A DNA stretch of 64,000 nt from assembly GCA_004292855.1 (NCBI GenBank), contig RDXN01000062.1, forward strand, positions 1 to 64,000. Reading direction: 5' to 3'. The notes beneath the pieces were generated by a model, which was given only the letters and a program-made list of their open reading frames with translations, ran no database searches and was not told where the DNA came from. Shown here one piece after another: positions 50,462-59,820 of the stretch. Source of the DNA: Cytophagales bacterium. Its GTDB lineage: Bacteria > Bacteroidota > Bacteroidia > Cytophagales > Spirosomataceae. The position numbers were made by a program, and so were the translations under genes. How positions within the stretch are numbered: position 1 is the stretch's first letter; each line of letters begins with the position of its first letter.

Positions 50462-52738
50462 TTAGGTCAACTTAGCCAACTCCTTCTTCCAGGCACTGTA
50501 TTGACTACGGTCAGGAATGGCTTTACAAGCTGATTCAATGGCAGCCCGCGCCTGTTGTAGTTTACGTTGAGCCAGTTCTGATTGATTCTTCTTTTGAAAT
50601 TCACAGTACTCCTGATATTCAAGAAATGACTCAACATATAGATACTCGGGTTGCTGACCGTAGGCAGTACCTTCAAATTTCTTTAAGTCCTGGGTCACTT
50701 CCCTGCTTTTGGTTAAAAAGTCGATATCGCCTTCTATAGCATAGAGGTAAGCATGAACAATAATAATCCCGGTCATTAAAGCAGCTTTTGTCTTTTTCAG
50801 TACGATAGGGTCTTCTGTCCGTTTTGCATCGGTAAGCCACGATTCGTACTTCTCAAGTGCTTTTTGGCTGGTTTCAATAGCCTTTCCCAAAAAGGGCAGG
50901 GCACTGCTGGCATTTCCTTCAATAGTAAGGGTAGTTTTCTTGATACATTCTCTGAATTCGCAATAGTTATACAGAAACAAGCCATGCCAAAAACGCGGGT
51001 CATTTTCGTTTAACTGTTTACCTAACTCGGCGTATTTCCTGGACCGCTCATACTGTTTATCGCGACGGCAGGCCCAGCATAATAAATAATAGTAATCGCC
51101 CAGCAAGAGAACATCTCCTTCGAAAGCAATCAAATCAATCTGTTTTTTAGCTACCTGAATCACCATTTCTTCAGGTGTGTAGCTTTTCTTCTTAGTCCTG
51201 TCGAAAGGAATAATCAGATTCAAGAGCGACCGAACCAAAATATCTTCCGGTTCAGGTTTCCCCTGATGGGCAAACGACTCTGTAGTTTGCTTTTTTATTA
51301 AGTCTTCAATGTTGGCATCCAAATCGGCAGCATTAGCCTTACTTTTTAAGGCTTCGACTTCATCACGTATATACCGTTGAGTAATTTGACTGATCAATTC
51401 TTTCTGGTTACCTCCATTTTCAAACAGTAAGGGCAGGTGGTGGGCCGTACCAAACACGGGGTCTTTTCCACGCTGAATAATAAAATTCGGCGTTTTACTC
51501 GCTCGGCTTTCCAACCATTGCAAATAATGCTCTTTAAACTCAAGTTCGAAATTAATCGTACTTAAAATACCCTTACTGGATTTCTCTAACTCCTCACTAC
51601 GGTCTGCTCGTTCGGCTACAAGATTATTGTATAAGGTGCTTAAACGCCCAAATCGACCTCCTGCCTGTTGTAATTGCTCAAATAATTCGCGGAATTCATT
51701 GATCTGCTTCAGGAGTTTTTCGCGGGCATATCGGTTCCGTAAAATATCGATCCGTTCTTTGAAAACAACTTCAAAGCTATTCGACTCGTTGCCAATCGTT
51801 TTAGTCCGTTTTTCAACCACTTCTTTCATCTCCTTCAACGTGGCCAGTCGTTTTAAGTCCTCGTCGTCTTGTAACAGGAGTTGCACGAAAAGTTGAGCCG
51901 ACGTTCGGTGAAATCGAAATAATTTACCCTCAATTCTGGGGTAGTAATTCGTTAAAATAGAAGATTCCTCTGCAAAATAAGTTTCTCTGGACGCTCTGGC
52001 TGAGGATAAAAACAAAAGCAAGCTACGTTTATTGTTTTCAATAATAAGGCTATTAATCTGACAAATTCGATCAATCGCTTCACAATCCGTTTGAACCGCA
52101 ACTGCTCGTTGCGAAGGCAACTCTTTATTTTTAGAAAACTCTTGTCTTAATCGTTCCACAACATCGGGGCGCGTTTGTACAGAGTGTTCGAATGCCTCCT
52201 TCAAAGGCTTCAACGTAGGCCGCTCAGTTACTACGTCGTCAAACTCTTCAAAATCTACAATTAGCTTCCCCCCAACAAAACTATTATATCGCTGTGCTCC
52301 TTCCTGTAAAGCTCCTGTGGCAGAAGAAATCAATAGCCCCAAATCGTTTTTTATGCTATTATTCCAGTTGTTCAATAAATAATTAACGAACGTGTTGTAA
52401 TCATAGAGTTTAATGTTTCTGAAAAGTACATCTAATATCGTACCTCGCAAGCCAACAAGTTCCTGCCAATATTGATCAAGTAAAAAGAACGTTGCGTTGG
52501 GGTCTTCAAAAAGTCCAATCAGAGCGGTAAACTGATCCGAAATGTAATCGATAGAATAACCGTCAGTTGTATAGTTGTTTTCTAAAAAGGGATTGACACC
52601 AAAAGGATAGCAATATTTACCAATATCGTGCTGGTCAACAGTATAGTAAAATATATAGCCTGCCAGTTTAAGTTCTTCCTCCTGGATCAAATCCTCAACT
52701 TGCCCCACAGTCAGCGTATCAAAGATGGAATTGGTCAT
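50462..52738 (-). CDS. Large helical protein of unknown function (third gene of unknown operon)
   Basis: A 758-residue protein I do not recognise. There is no signal peptide or membrane helix. Residues about 30-170 (FYYTVDQHDIGKYCYPFG, TFFLLDQYWQELVGLRG) could be an alpha/beta domain, with a faint PIN-like look that I cannot confirm. Residues about 290-420 are charged and probably coiled (LATLKEMKEVVEKRTK, LLKQINEFRELFEQLQQ). From about 540 the pattern is TPR-like: LLGDYYYLLCWACRRDKQYERSRKYAELGKQL in pattern, and repeated Ala/Leu/Tyr helices to the end. AT-rich (21 of 60 G+C in the row at 51541). It follows the middle gene by 32 bases. Confidence 0.62.
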   Translation of the reverse strand: MTNSIFDTLTVGQVEDLIQEEELKLAGYIFYYTVDQHDIGKYCYPFGVNPFLENNYTTDGYSIDYISDQFTALIGLFEDPNATFFLLDQYWQELVGLRGTILDVLFRNIKLYDYNTFVNYLLNNWNNSIKNDLGLLISSATGALQEGAQRYNSFVGGKLIVDFEEFDDVVTERPTLKPLKEAFEHSVQTRPDVVERLRQEFSKNKELPSQRAVAVQTDCEAIDRICQINSLIIENNKRSLLLFLSSARASRETYFAEESSILTNYYPRIEGKLFRFHRTSAQLFVQLLLQDDEDLKRLATLKEMKEVVEKRTKTIGNESNSFEVVFKERIDILRNRYAREKLLKQINEFRELFEQLQQAGGRFGRLSTLYNNLVAERADRSEELEKSSKGILSTINFELEFKEHYLQWLESRASKTPNFIIQRGKDPVFGTAHHLPLLFENGGNQKELISQITQRYIRDEVEALKSKANAADLDANIEDLIKKQTTESFAHQGKPEPEDILVRSLLNLIIPFDRTKKKSYTPEEMVIQVAKKQIDLIAFEGDVLLLGDYYYLLCWACRRDKQYERSRKYAELGKQLNENDPRFWHGLFLYNYCEFRECIKKTTLTIEGNASSALPFLGKAIETSQKALEKYESWLTDAKRTEDPIVLKKTKAALMTGIIIVHAYLYAIEGDIDFLTKSREVTQDLKKFEGTAYGQQPEYLYVESFLEYQEYCEFQKKNQSELAQRKLQQARAAIESACKAIPDRSQYSAWKKELAKLT

Positions 52739-52770
52739 GGCTTTATCGAAGCGATAGGTTTTGTGAATGC

Positions 52771-53643
52771 TTACGCAGATGCACGTATACTAGTGTCAGA
52801 TGATGGAAGCATAAGACCCGCTTTTTGAGGTCTTGAGTTCGCTAACCGATTCTGTCCTTCAATCTCACGCATAACGGCCATAAAACGGGTCACCGTCGGG
52901 TGGTCTGCATCGTCAAGAATTTCTTTTGTTTCCGTTTTTAGACGGTCAAAAAACTTATTTTCTTTCAAACCTTTAGACGAGATCTTAAACCAATACGTTA
53001 CGGGTTCTTTGGTTTTCTCGACCTCCAAAATTTCGTTGAATGTATGGGCAATCATCGAAATTATAGTAGGTTCCGGTTCTTGGAATCGCTGGCAAACACG
53101 ATCCATAAACCGAACAAAATACTCAGGCGACCGGCTAAAATAGCGCAAGGCTGCCTGAAAAAAGAGAGGGTCGGTTTGAAACGTCACTTCATACAAAAAG
53201 ATAGGCTGAAAAACCTGGGCATTGTCATATTCAAACAACACATTCAGAAGCACGTAGTGTAGACTGATACCTCGGGAAGATCTGTCTTGTAATTCCCCCT
53301 GATTCAGCGTATCGGTTAGTTTCTCGAAATGAGTGGGGTTCGATGCTGTGGGTACTTTTTCAAATAACCAAATTAGCCAGTATAATTCGGCTGTGTAAGC
53401 CTCGTTTTTACGATAATAATCGAAAACCTGCATCATGGCGGTTTCAAATATCATCTGTGTTTGGGTTCTACTCAGTTGTTTATGAACATAAAGCAGGGCA
53501 TCGGTTGGGAGTTCACAGTATGGAAGAGGTAAACGGATTGGCCGATCCTCCAAAATATTTCGGATAAGATTTATACACTCGCTAACCGACCTCGGAAGTT
53601 CTTCAGCGGCAGATAGGCTGTAGGGTGCAGAAATGTCGTTCAT
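52771..53643 (-). CDS. Helical protein of unknown function (second gene of unknown operon)
   Basis: A 290-residue, mainly alpha-helical cytoplasmic protein with no motif I recognise. Features: SVSECINLIRNILEDRPIRL near residue 19, aromatic-rich helices (AMMQVFDYYRKNEAYTAELY, LYEVTFQTDPLFFQAALRYF) and a charged C-terminal region. It starts two bases after the stop of the first gene, so the two are translated together. AT-rich like its partners. Confidence 0.6.
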   Translation of the reverse strand: MNDISAPYSLSAAEELPRSVSECINLIRNILEDRPIRLPLPYCELPTDALLYVHKQLSRTQTQMIFETAMMQVFDYYRKNEAYTAELYWLIWLFEKVPTASNPTHFEKLTDTLNQGELQDRSSRGISLHYVLLNVLFEYDNAQVFQPIFLYEVTFQTDPLFFQAALRYFSRSPEYFVRFMDRVCQRFQEPEPTIISMIAHTFNEILEVEKTKEPVTYWFKISSKGLKENKFFDRLKTETKEILDDADHPTVTRFMAVMREIEGQNRLANSRPQKAGLMLPSSDTSIRASA

Positions 53644-53645
53644 GA

Positions 53646-54632
53646 TTAGTTAAAACGAGTGATGCCCGCCTGGATAAGGGCGTTTTGGTTATTTAATCCA
53701 CTAAGGCCCTTTACCTTACCGGGTATGATATGGAATGAGATTTTGTCCCGCTTTTCGTCGGTGTCCACATGTATTTTATCAATTACTCGTTCCTGCCCCC
53801 GGTCCTGATTGGTTTTCATCCCCTGCAAAGAAAAGGTTCGGCCCCAGCCATCCTGACCATGAAACGAAAGAAAAGGTGTATAGGGTAATGCGTCTTCCGG
53901 GCGTATGTCATTCCAAGCGGCCTGAAACGTAGTAGGCTGATAGGCAATTGGCACAAGGTCGGCAGAAATTTTCATGTAAACCAGTTTCTCATCGTTCTTT
54001 TTGAAGTGGTCTAACCCCAGAAGATCAACTAGATTAGAAGGGGCGTTAGGATCAGGATTTGTGGTGGCTCGACTTACTGCCTCATCGATCAAACCTAGTA
54101 CCCATGCATAAGGAGTTAACCAAAACACCTGAGCAATCTTCCACTTCTTAAGGATCGTATAGGGTTGGTTCGTTTTGTCTTCGTAGCAATCACGTAGCGT
54201 TTGGGGGGGTCTTCCAGTTCCGTTCGAGAATTTTCCTGAACCAGGAATACCTGCCGCCCTGTTTAGATAGTAACGGTCTAATGATTCTTTTTTGATTACG
54301 GTTGCATAATAGTCGCAGTTTGCCTTCTTGTGACTGAGACAGGTATAATTGGAGAAAAGCAGACCATTCGTTTGCGAATGAACGTCTATTGCATTTTGGA
54401 ATGCCTCAAATACTGGTTTACTCATATCGACCTGACTAAGAATGGGTATCAGTTGATTAGCGGTCAGCGAACCACATTTTAAATCGATAGCCAGACAAAG
54501 CAACAGGTGGTGTGCCAACTCATCGGGTGTACTAGCTAATCCTTCCAGAAAGTCTTCAACAGGTTTTTTTGCTACGGGAGTTGATGAGTCAATGTGTGTA
54601 AGTATGTAGGTTTTTAGTTCAACTCGTGTCAT
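53646..54632 (-). CDS. Protein of unknown function (first gene of unknown operon)
   Basis: A 328-residue cytoplasmic protein with no recognised family. The ATG at 54632 (MTRVELKTYIL) is preferred; an in-frame extension to 54674 is hydrophobic but lies in AT-rich DNA and has no promoter before it. The N-terminal third is helical (VEDFLEGLASTPDELAHHLLLCLAI); the middle has several Cys and His (YTCLSHKKANCDYY, RDCYED); the C-terminal third is beta-rich (FSLQGMKTNQDRGQERVIDKIHV, ISFHIIPGKVKGLSG in pattern). It begins an operon with the next two genes and ends two bases before the second. Confidence 0.6.
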   Translation of the reverse strand: MTRVELKTYILTHIDSSTPVAKKPVEDFLEGLASTPDELAHHLLLCLAIDLKCGSLTANQLIPILSQVDMSKPVFEAFQNAIDVHSQTNGLLFSNYTCLSHKKANCDYYATVIKKESLDRYYLNRAAGIPGSGKFSNGTGRPPQTLRDCYEDKTNQPYTILKKWKIAQVFWLTPYAWVLGLIDEAVSRATTNPDPNAPSNLVDLLGLDHFKKNDEKLVYMKISADLVPIAYQPTTFQAAWNDIRPEDALPYTPFLSFHGQDGWGRTFSLQGMKTNQDRGQERVIDKIHVDTDEKRDKISFHIIPGKVKGLSGLNNQNALIQAGITRFN

Positions 54633-54824
54633 GGCCCAAAATTGTTTGGATATGTATATATAGATTAACAACACTCTATTCTGATAACATATACAAACCT
54701 AATGTAATTATTTAAAATAGCAAATATTATCAGTCATTTTTGCAATGACTTCGTTTATTATATGGCAAAAAAGGGCAGAAACAAAATATTCTTTTTGTTC
54801 TATAAATTTACTTCTCATAAAACA

Positions 54825-54882
54825 GATTCTCTGCCAATTCCTGTGTAGACCTATTTGTCTACACAGGAATTGGCAGAGAATC
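54825..54882. terminator. Perfect 26-bp inverted repeat, probable terminator after susD
   Basis: Arms at 54825-54850 and 54857-54882 are exact 26-base reverse complements with a six-base loop (core ctgccaattcctgtgtagac). It lies 22 bases after the susD stop codon on the minus strand and is followed there by TGTTTTATG. The rest of the 272-base gap 54633-54904 is AT-rich with no clear signal. Confidence 0.7.
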
Positions 54883-54904
54883 CAATCACTTCAATCAAAA
54901 AATC

Positions 54905-56467
54905 TTAATTCGGGTAGCCCGGATTCTGTGTTTTCAGGTTCGGGTTGTTGAGCAACTCAGGGCGGGGAATGGGGAACAGCAAGTGCTTCTCCTCATACTT
55001 CGCGTTTGACGCTGGTGAAACCGAGCCAACAAAGTTGGTGAATGTTTTGGTAGACGGAACAAACACCTTCCGCAACCGCACCATGTCGTACCAAGTGATC
55101 TGCTCGTAGCACATTTCGTACCAACGCTCACGGTAAACGGCGTCGCGGAACGTGGCCTGCGAGAACGTACCCAAAGCGGGCGTTGTGAGCTTGGCCCGGT
55201 CGCGAATACGCTTGTAGGCATCGTAGGCCGACTGTGTGGGCGCACCCGCTTCATTTTGAGCCTCGGCGTGAATCAGTAACACTTCGGCGTAGCGAATCTG
55301 CGGGACGTTCAGGTTATCGTTACGCGTGCCTGGAACACCTTCGATCCCGTTAGCCACGAAGTTGAAGTGTTTAAAGATGTACGGCGCACCCAAGTTGAAC
55401 CGCGCTCCGTTGCCGTTGGTAAAATAAGTCGTATAGAACCAGCCTTCCTGATCTTTTGCCCGCAAATCGCCTGTCTCGAACGAGTTGTAGAAAGCAGTAA
55501 CAGGCACGCTACTGCCGGTACCACCGGGGCCAGCAAAGGTTACGGCCTTGAAGTTCGGGAACATATTACCCATTGGGTTACCTGCCACCGCTACGTTATA
55601 CTGCAACGAGAACAGATGCTCCGTGCGGTTCTCAAGCCGCTCGTCGTGTACATCCATGTATTTCGGGAAGAGGTTGATGGCGTTCGGGTTGGCATTGGCG
55701 TAGGTAATCACCTCCAGCGATTTGTCGGCGGCCAGTTTGTAATGGCTTGCGCCTTTGCTGAGCGGAAACCCGGCCATTGTCATATACACCTTCGACAGTT
55801 GCGCTTTAACAGCGGCCATACCTACACGTCCGTTCAGGTTCATCCAGGCAAGTGGAGCTTTTTCGGCTTCCAACAAGTCGGCCACAATCTGATTGTACAC
55901 CTGCTCCTGTGGCGTTCGTGTCGGCTGAAACTGCTCCGTACTCGTTGTTTGTGGGGTCAGAATCAACGGCACATCACCCCACATCCGAACAGCGTGGAAA
56001 TAAGCCCAAGCCCTCAGGAACCGTGCCTCGGCCAAAATGCGTGCCTTTTGGTCGGCGTTCATCGGCGTAATGGCAGGCACCTTCTCAAGAACGAGGTTCG
56101 CGTTGGCAATTACCCGATAAAGACCATTCCAGGCGTTAATTATGTGCCCTGTGTTACCGTCATATACCAGTGCATACAGGTTGTTCAGGTCGGAGTTCTG
56201 AGCCGTTTCGGTACCCGACGTGCCCGTTGGGGCTTCGAGCATTTGCCAGGTCGATGAGAAAATACCAGCCCCGCCGTAAATATTCCGCAGATCGGCGTAT
56301 ACAGACACGATAGCCGCTTCGGCGTGGTCGGGGATGGCGTAGAAACTATCGGGCGTCAGGTTCGATGGAGCCTGTTCGTCCAGAAAATCCTTACAACTGG
56401 TTGGGCCAAGCAGCAGTGCTCCACTCAGAAGCAGCAGGCTGGCGGTTTTATTTATCTTGAATGTCAT
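54905..56467 (-). CDS. SusD/RagB family nutrient-binding outer-membrane lipoprotein
   Basis: A 520-residue lipoprotein. The ATG at 56467 gives a signal peptide with lipobox LLGPTSCKDFLDEQAPSNL; an in-frame extension to 56539 reads through the palindrome and was rejected. Typical SusD features: FYAIPDHAEAAIVSVYADLR, WNGLYRVIANANLVLEKVPA, ILAEARFLRAWAYFHAVRMWGDVPLI in pattern, and the C-terminal IRYAEVLLIHAEAQNEAG, FRDAVYRERWYEMCYE, DMVRLRK, LLFPIPRPEL. It caps the SusC-like channel encoded upstream for uptake of an unknown glycan or peptide. Confidence 0.94.
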   Translation of the reverse strand: MTFKINKTASLLLLSGALLLGPTSCKDFLDEQAPSNLTPDSFYAIPDHAEAAIVSVYADLRNIYGGAGIFSSTWQMLEAPTGTSGTETAQNSDLNNLYALVYDGNTGHIINAWNGLYRVIANANLVLEKVPAITPMNADQKARILAEARFLRAWAYFHAVRMWGDVPLILTPQTTSTEQFQPTRTPQEQVYNQIVADLLEAEKAPLAWMNLNGRVGMAAVKAQLSKVYMTMAGFPLSKGASHYKLAADKSLEVITYANANPNAINLFPKYMDVHDERLENRTEHLFSLQYNVAVAGNPMGNMFPNFKAVTFAGPGGTGSSVPVTAFYNSFETGDLRAKDQEGWFYTTYFTNGNGARFNLGAPYIFKHFNFVANGIEGVPGTRNDNLNVPQIRYAEVLLIHAEAQNEAGAPTQSAYDAYKRIRDRAKLTTPALGTFSQATFRDAVYRERWYEMCYEQITWYDMVRLRKVFVPSTKTFTNFVGSVSPASNAKYEEKHLLFPIPRPELLNNPNLKTQNPGYPN

Positions 56468-56473
56468 GATTAC

Positions 56474-56541
56474 GGATGTTAGATGCTGGATATTGGACGT
56501 TGGACACTGGACAAAAATCCAATATCCGACGTCTAACATCC
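56474..56541. repeat. Intergenic palindrome between susC and susD
   Basis: Arms at 56474-56497 and 56518-56541 match as reverse complements at 21 of 24 bases (words ggatgttagatg and tctaacatcc). A spacer with repeated ttggac words lies between. It fills nearly the whole gap inside the susCD operon and may tune the ratio of the two proteins; that role is inference. Confidence 0.75.
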
Positions 56542-56553
56542 AATGTCAATTTA

Positions 56554-59500
56554 TTAGAGGCCAATCTGCAAACCTACCATGTAGGTTGTCGGGCGGGGGT
56601 AGCCGTGCCACATCATCCCCTGCGAAAACGCACTGTTACCGTTACCCTGATTGGTCGGCGTAACTTCAGGATCACCAATAACGTCTTTGTTCGCTACCAG
56701 GAAGAAGTTCTGCACGCTGCCAAACACCCGGAACCGTTGCATCTTGAGTCGGTTGGTCAGGTTAGCGGGGAGGGTGTAGCCCAAAAGCAGGTTACGACCA
56801 CGAAGGAACGATCCGTCCAGAATCCAGCGCGTATCGACGTTGGTCACGTAGCCCGCCCGGGTGTCGCGGATTTCGGCAATTTGCGAGTCTTGGTTTTGGG
56901 GTGTCCAGGCATCCAAAACCGTCCGGTAGCTGTTCGCCAGTGTTTGACGGTCTTCGCTAGCATGCCGGGTCATATCGAGAATATCGTTGCCGTAGGAGTA
57001 CTGCAATTCAACCGTCAGGTCTATGCTTTTGTAGCGCAGTGTATTCGTCATAGCCCCCCAAGCCAGCGGACTACCATTGCCAATAATGCTCCGGTCGGCG
57101 TCGGTAATGGCGAAATCGCCGTTCACGTCCAGATATTTGATGTCACCCGGCAGAATCGTCAGGTTGTTGCGATAGCTACGGAAACGGGCGGCTGTTTCGC
57201 GCTCGGCCTCGCTCCACACGCCCAAACGGGTCAGGCCCCAGAACGAACCAACCGGCTCGCCAATACGAATCACGTTGGTTGGGTTCGTAAAGTTGGGGCC
57301 ACCCACGTTAAAGATATCAGCGGGCGTGGCCAGCGTCAACACCTTGTTACGGTTCAGAGAGAGGTTGAAGTTGGTGGTCCAGTTCACGTCGTTGGTGGCG
57401 ATGTTTACTGTATTCAGGCCCAACTCGATACCCTGATTCTGCATGGAGCCGATGTTCCGCCGGATGATGGCGTAACCGCTCGACTGCGGTACGGGTGCAT
57501 CTAAAAGCATATCCGTTGTTTTGCGATAGTAGTAATCCGCTTCGAGCGAGATACGACCCTTGAACAAACCAAGTTCTACACCCACATCGGCCTGAGCCGT
57601 GCGCTCCCAACGCAAATCGGGGTTGGCCAAACGCGCAATACCCGTCCCAGCTACCCGCGCATCGTTGAAGATAGTCGCATAGTTTGAGCTAAGCAGTGGC
57701 AACGAGGTATAAGGAGGGATTTCGGAGTTACCGGAGAAACCGTAGCTCGACCGGATTTTCAGGTTCGAAATCACCGCGCTGTTTTTCAGGAACGGTTCCT
57801 CAGATACGCGCCAGGCGACAGCCGCCGAGGGGAAAAAGGCAAACTTATTATTGGCCCCGAACTTGCTTGACCCGTCGGCCCGACCTGTAAATGTAAACAG
57901 GTACTTCTCATCTAAGCCATAATTAAACCGCCCGAAGTACGAGTTCATGGCTTCGCGTTCGGCACCTGAGTTAGCACTGAACAGCACGGCGGCTGCCCCG
58001 ATATTATTGAACCCAAAATAATCCGTTGCGAAGGTGCGCACGTCGGCATTGATGAGGAAAATATTTGTTTCCTGCCACGATAAACCCAACAATCCATCGA
58101 ACGAGTGACGGCCCATCTGCTTATTGTAAGTCAGGAAGTTCTCGAACGACCAGAAACTCTCCTTACGGTTCTGTACGAACGCATTCCCCTGTTGGCCGAT
58201 GTTCAGTGTCCGGGTTTGCGACTGATTGTTCTCTTGCGTGATAATATTCGCACCTACAATACTTTTGAGTACCAGCCCTTTAGCTAGTGTAATATTCGAG
58301 TTCAGACTACCCGTAGTGGTTTGGGTATTTAGAATAAACTTCCGGCCCATCAAGCGGTGTAGCGAACTGAACGTACCCTCCGCCTGCGGATAGTCACGGT
58401 TGTTGGCGAAGGTGCCGTCAGGGTAGCGTGTAGGTAGGAATGGGAAGTCTTCCACGATTTGCCGAGCTATAGCGTCATTCTGGTCAACAATGTTTTCCGA
58501 CTGATTATTGTAGCTAAGCGTACCGCCAATCTTGAGCCACGATTTCACCTGATCGTCGATAGTAAACCGGCCCGAATACCGCTTCAGAAACGAGGTTTTG
58601 ATCAACCCCTGATCATCGCGGTAGCCAAGCGAGAGCGAATATTGCGTGCGCTCACTCCCTCCACTGAAGTTCAACTGGTGGTTTTGTGACAATGAGTTCT
58701 GTGTTGTCTCTTTGAACCAGTCGGTATCGTAGTTGGGGTTCAGGTTAGAATCGAACACATCAGGATAGAGTGTTCGCATCTGCGTCCGTTTGAGTTTGGG
58801 ATCGAGGTTGGCATACCGGCCAGCCGCCCACCCGACGGGGTCATACTTGGCGATGTTGGCGTAGCTGAGGTCTTCAACAGCCAAATATTCGCGGGCATTG
58901 AGTACTTCGGGCCGGTTTGGACCGATGGTGTTCACGCTGAAATCGGCGTTGTACGAAATACGACCTTCGCCTGCTTTTCCTTTCTTAGTCGTGACGAGAA
59001 TTACCCCGTTCGCACCGCGCGCTCCGTAGATAGCCGTCGACGAGGCATCTTTCAATACCTCAACCGACACGATATCGTTCGGGTTGATAAAGTCGATGGC
59101 GTTGGAGAACTGGTTCTGGTTACCCACCGGCAACTGCACCCCGTCGACCACATACAGCGGGTTGTTCGATGAGTTAATCGAGCTAAAACCCCGAATCCTA
59201 ACCGTTGTCCGGCCACCGGGACGGCCTGAGTTTGTATTCACTTGAACGCCCGGCATCCGACCGGCCAACCCTTGATTAAGCGAGGCAGCGGGGCGTTCCA
59301 GAATCTGATCGGCTTTCACCGAACCAACGGAACCCGTCAAATCCGACTTCCGCGAGGTTCCGTAGCCAATTACGACCACCTCGTTCAGTTGCTTGTCGTC
59401 GGCTTTGAGGGTCAGGTTCACCGTCGCCTGTCCGCCAACAACTACCTCCTGGGCAGTGTAGCCAACAAATGAGAATACGAGCGTGGCTCCGGCGTCGGGC

Positions 59501-59820
59501 ACGTCGATTTTGTAGCGGCCATCGGCATCGGTCACTGCACCACGGGTTGTGCCTTTCACCACGATACTAACCCCTGGCAAAGCCGAGTTGGCTTCGTCGA
59601 CTACACGACCCGAAATGGCCCGGTCGGCCACTACAACGGGTGCAGCAACATAGGAGTGAGCAGGTGCTGCCCAATTGGGCATAGCAACTGCCTGAGTCGA
59701 ATAAGCACAGGCAAGCAGTGCCAGCGTACGAAGCGTAGCACTCCTGCCCACCTTACCCAACCGATTAGGAGAGTGTATAGGTTTAAACATAGAAAACTGG
59801 GTTTGCAAGACCCGAAACAA
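56554..59820 (-). CDS. SusC/RagA family TonB-linked outer-membrane channel
   Basis: A 1088-residue receptor. A signal segment ends near STQAVA; starts at 59820 or 59790 (MFKPIHSP) both fit. A carboxypeptidase-like domain (ISGRVVDEANSALPGVSIVV, FSFVGYTAQEVVVGG) is followed by the SusC linker LNEVVVIGYGTSRKSDLTGS, the plug (RIRGFSSINSSNNPLYVVDG, VEVLKDASSTAIYGARGANGV in pattern) and a barrel with GNSEIPPYTSLP and NPDLRWERTAQADVGVELGL. It forms the channel under the SusD lid. Upstream DNA 59821-60232 is AT-rich. Confidence 0.95.
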   Translation of the reverse strand: MFRVLQTQFSMFKPIHSPNRLGKVGRSATLRTLALLACAYSTQAVAMPNWAAPAHSYVAAPVVVADRAISGRVVDEANSALPGVSIVVKGTTRGAVTDADGRYKIDVPDAGATLVFSFVGYTAQEVVVGGQATVNLTLKADDKQLNEVVVIGYGTSRKSDLTGSVGSVKADQILERPAASLNQGLAGRMPGVQVNTNSGRPGGRTTVRIRGFSSINSSNNPLYVVDGVQLPVGNQNQFSNAIDFINPNDIVSVEVLKDASSTAIYGARGANGVILVTTKKGKAGEGRISYNADFSVNTIGPNRPEVLNAREYLAVEDLSYANIAKYDPVGWAAGRYANLDPKLKRTQMRTLYPDVFDSNLNPNYDTDWFKETTQNSLSQNHQLNFSGGSERTQYSLSLGYRDDQGLIKTSFLKRYSGRFTIDDQVKSWLKIGGTLSYNNQSENIVDQNDAIARQIVEDFPFLPTRYPDGTFANNRDYPQAEGTFSSLHRLMGRKFILNTQTTTGSLNSNITLAKGLVLKSIVGANIITQENNQSQTRTLNIGQQGNAFVQNRKESFWSFENFLTYNKQMGRHSFDGLLGLSWQETNIFLINADVRTFATDYFGFNNIGAAAVLFSANSGAEREAMNSYFGRFNYGLDEKYLFTFTGRADGSSKFGANNKFAFFPSAAVAWRVSEEPFLKNSAVISNLKIRSSYGFSGNSEIPPYTSLPLLSSNYATIFNDARVAGTGIARLANPDLRWERTAQADVGVELGLFKGRISLEADYYYRKTTDMLLDAPVPQSSGYAIIRRNIGSMQNQGIELGLNTVNIATNDVNWTTNFNLSLNRNKVLTLATPADIFNVGGPNFTNPTNVIRIGEPVGSFWGLTRLGVWSEAERETAARFRSYRNNLTILPGDIKYLDVNGDFAITDADRSIIGNGSPLAWGAMTNTLRYKSIDLTVELQYSYGNDILDMTRHASEDRQTLANSYRTVLDAWTPQNQDSQIAEIRDTRAGYVTNVDTRWILDGSFLRGRNLLLGYTLPANLTNRLKMQRFRVFGSVQNFFLVANKDVIGDPEVTPTNQGNGNSAFSQGMMWHGYPRPTTYMVGLQIGL

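Noticed and set aside
54196-54270. P-loop-like GIPGSGKF in the first gene of the unknown operon
   Set aside because: The position after Lys is Phe instead of Ser/Thr, no hydrophobic strand precedes it and no Walker B follows, so it is probably chance.
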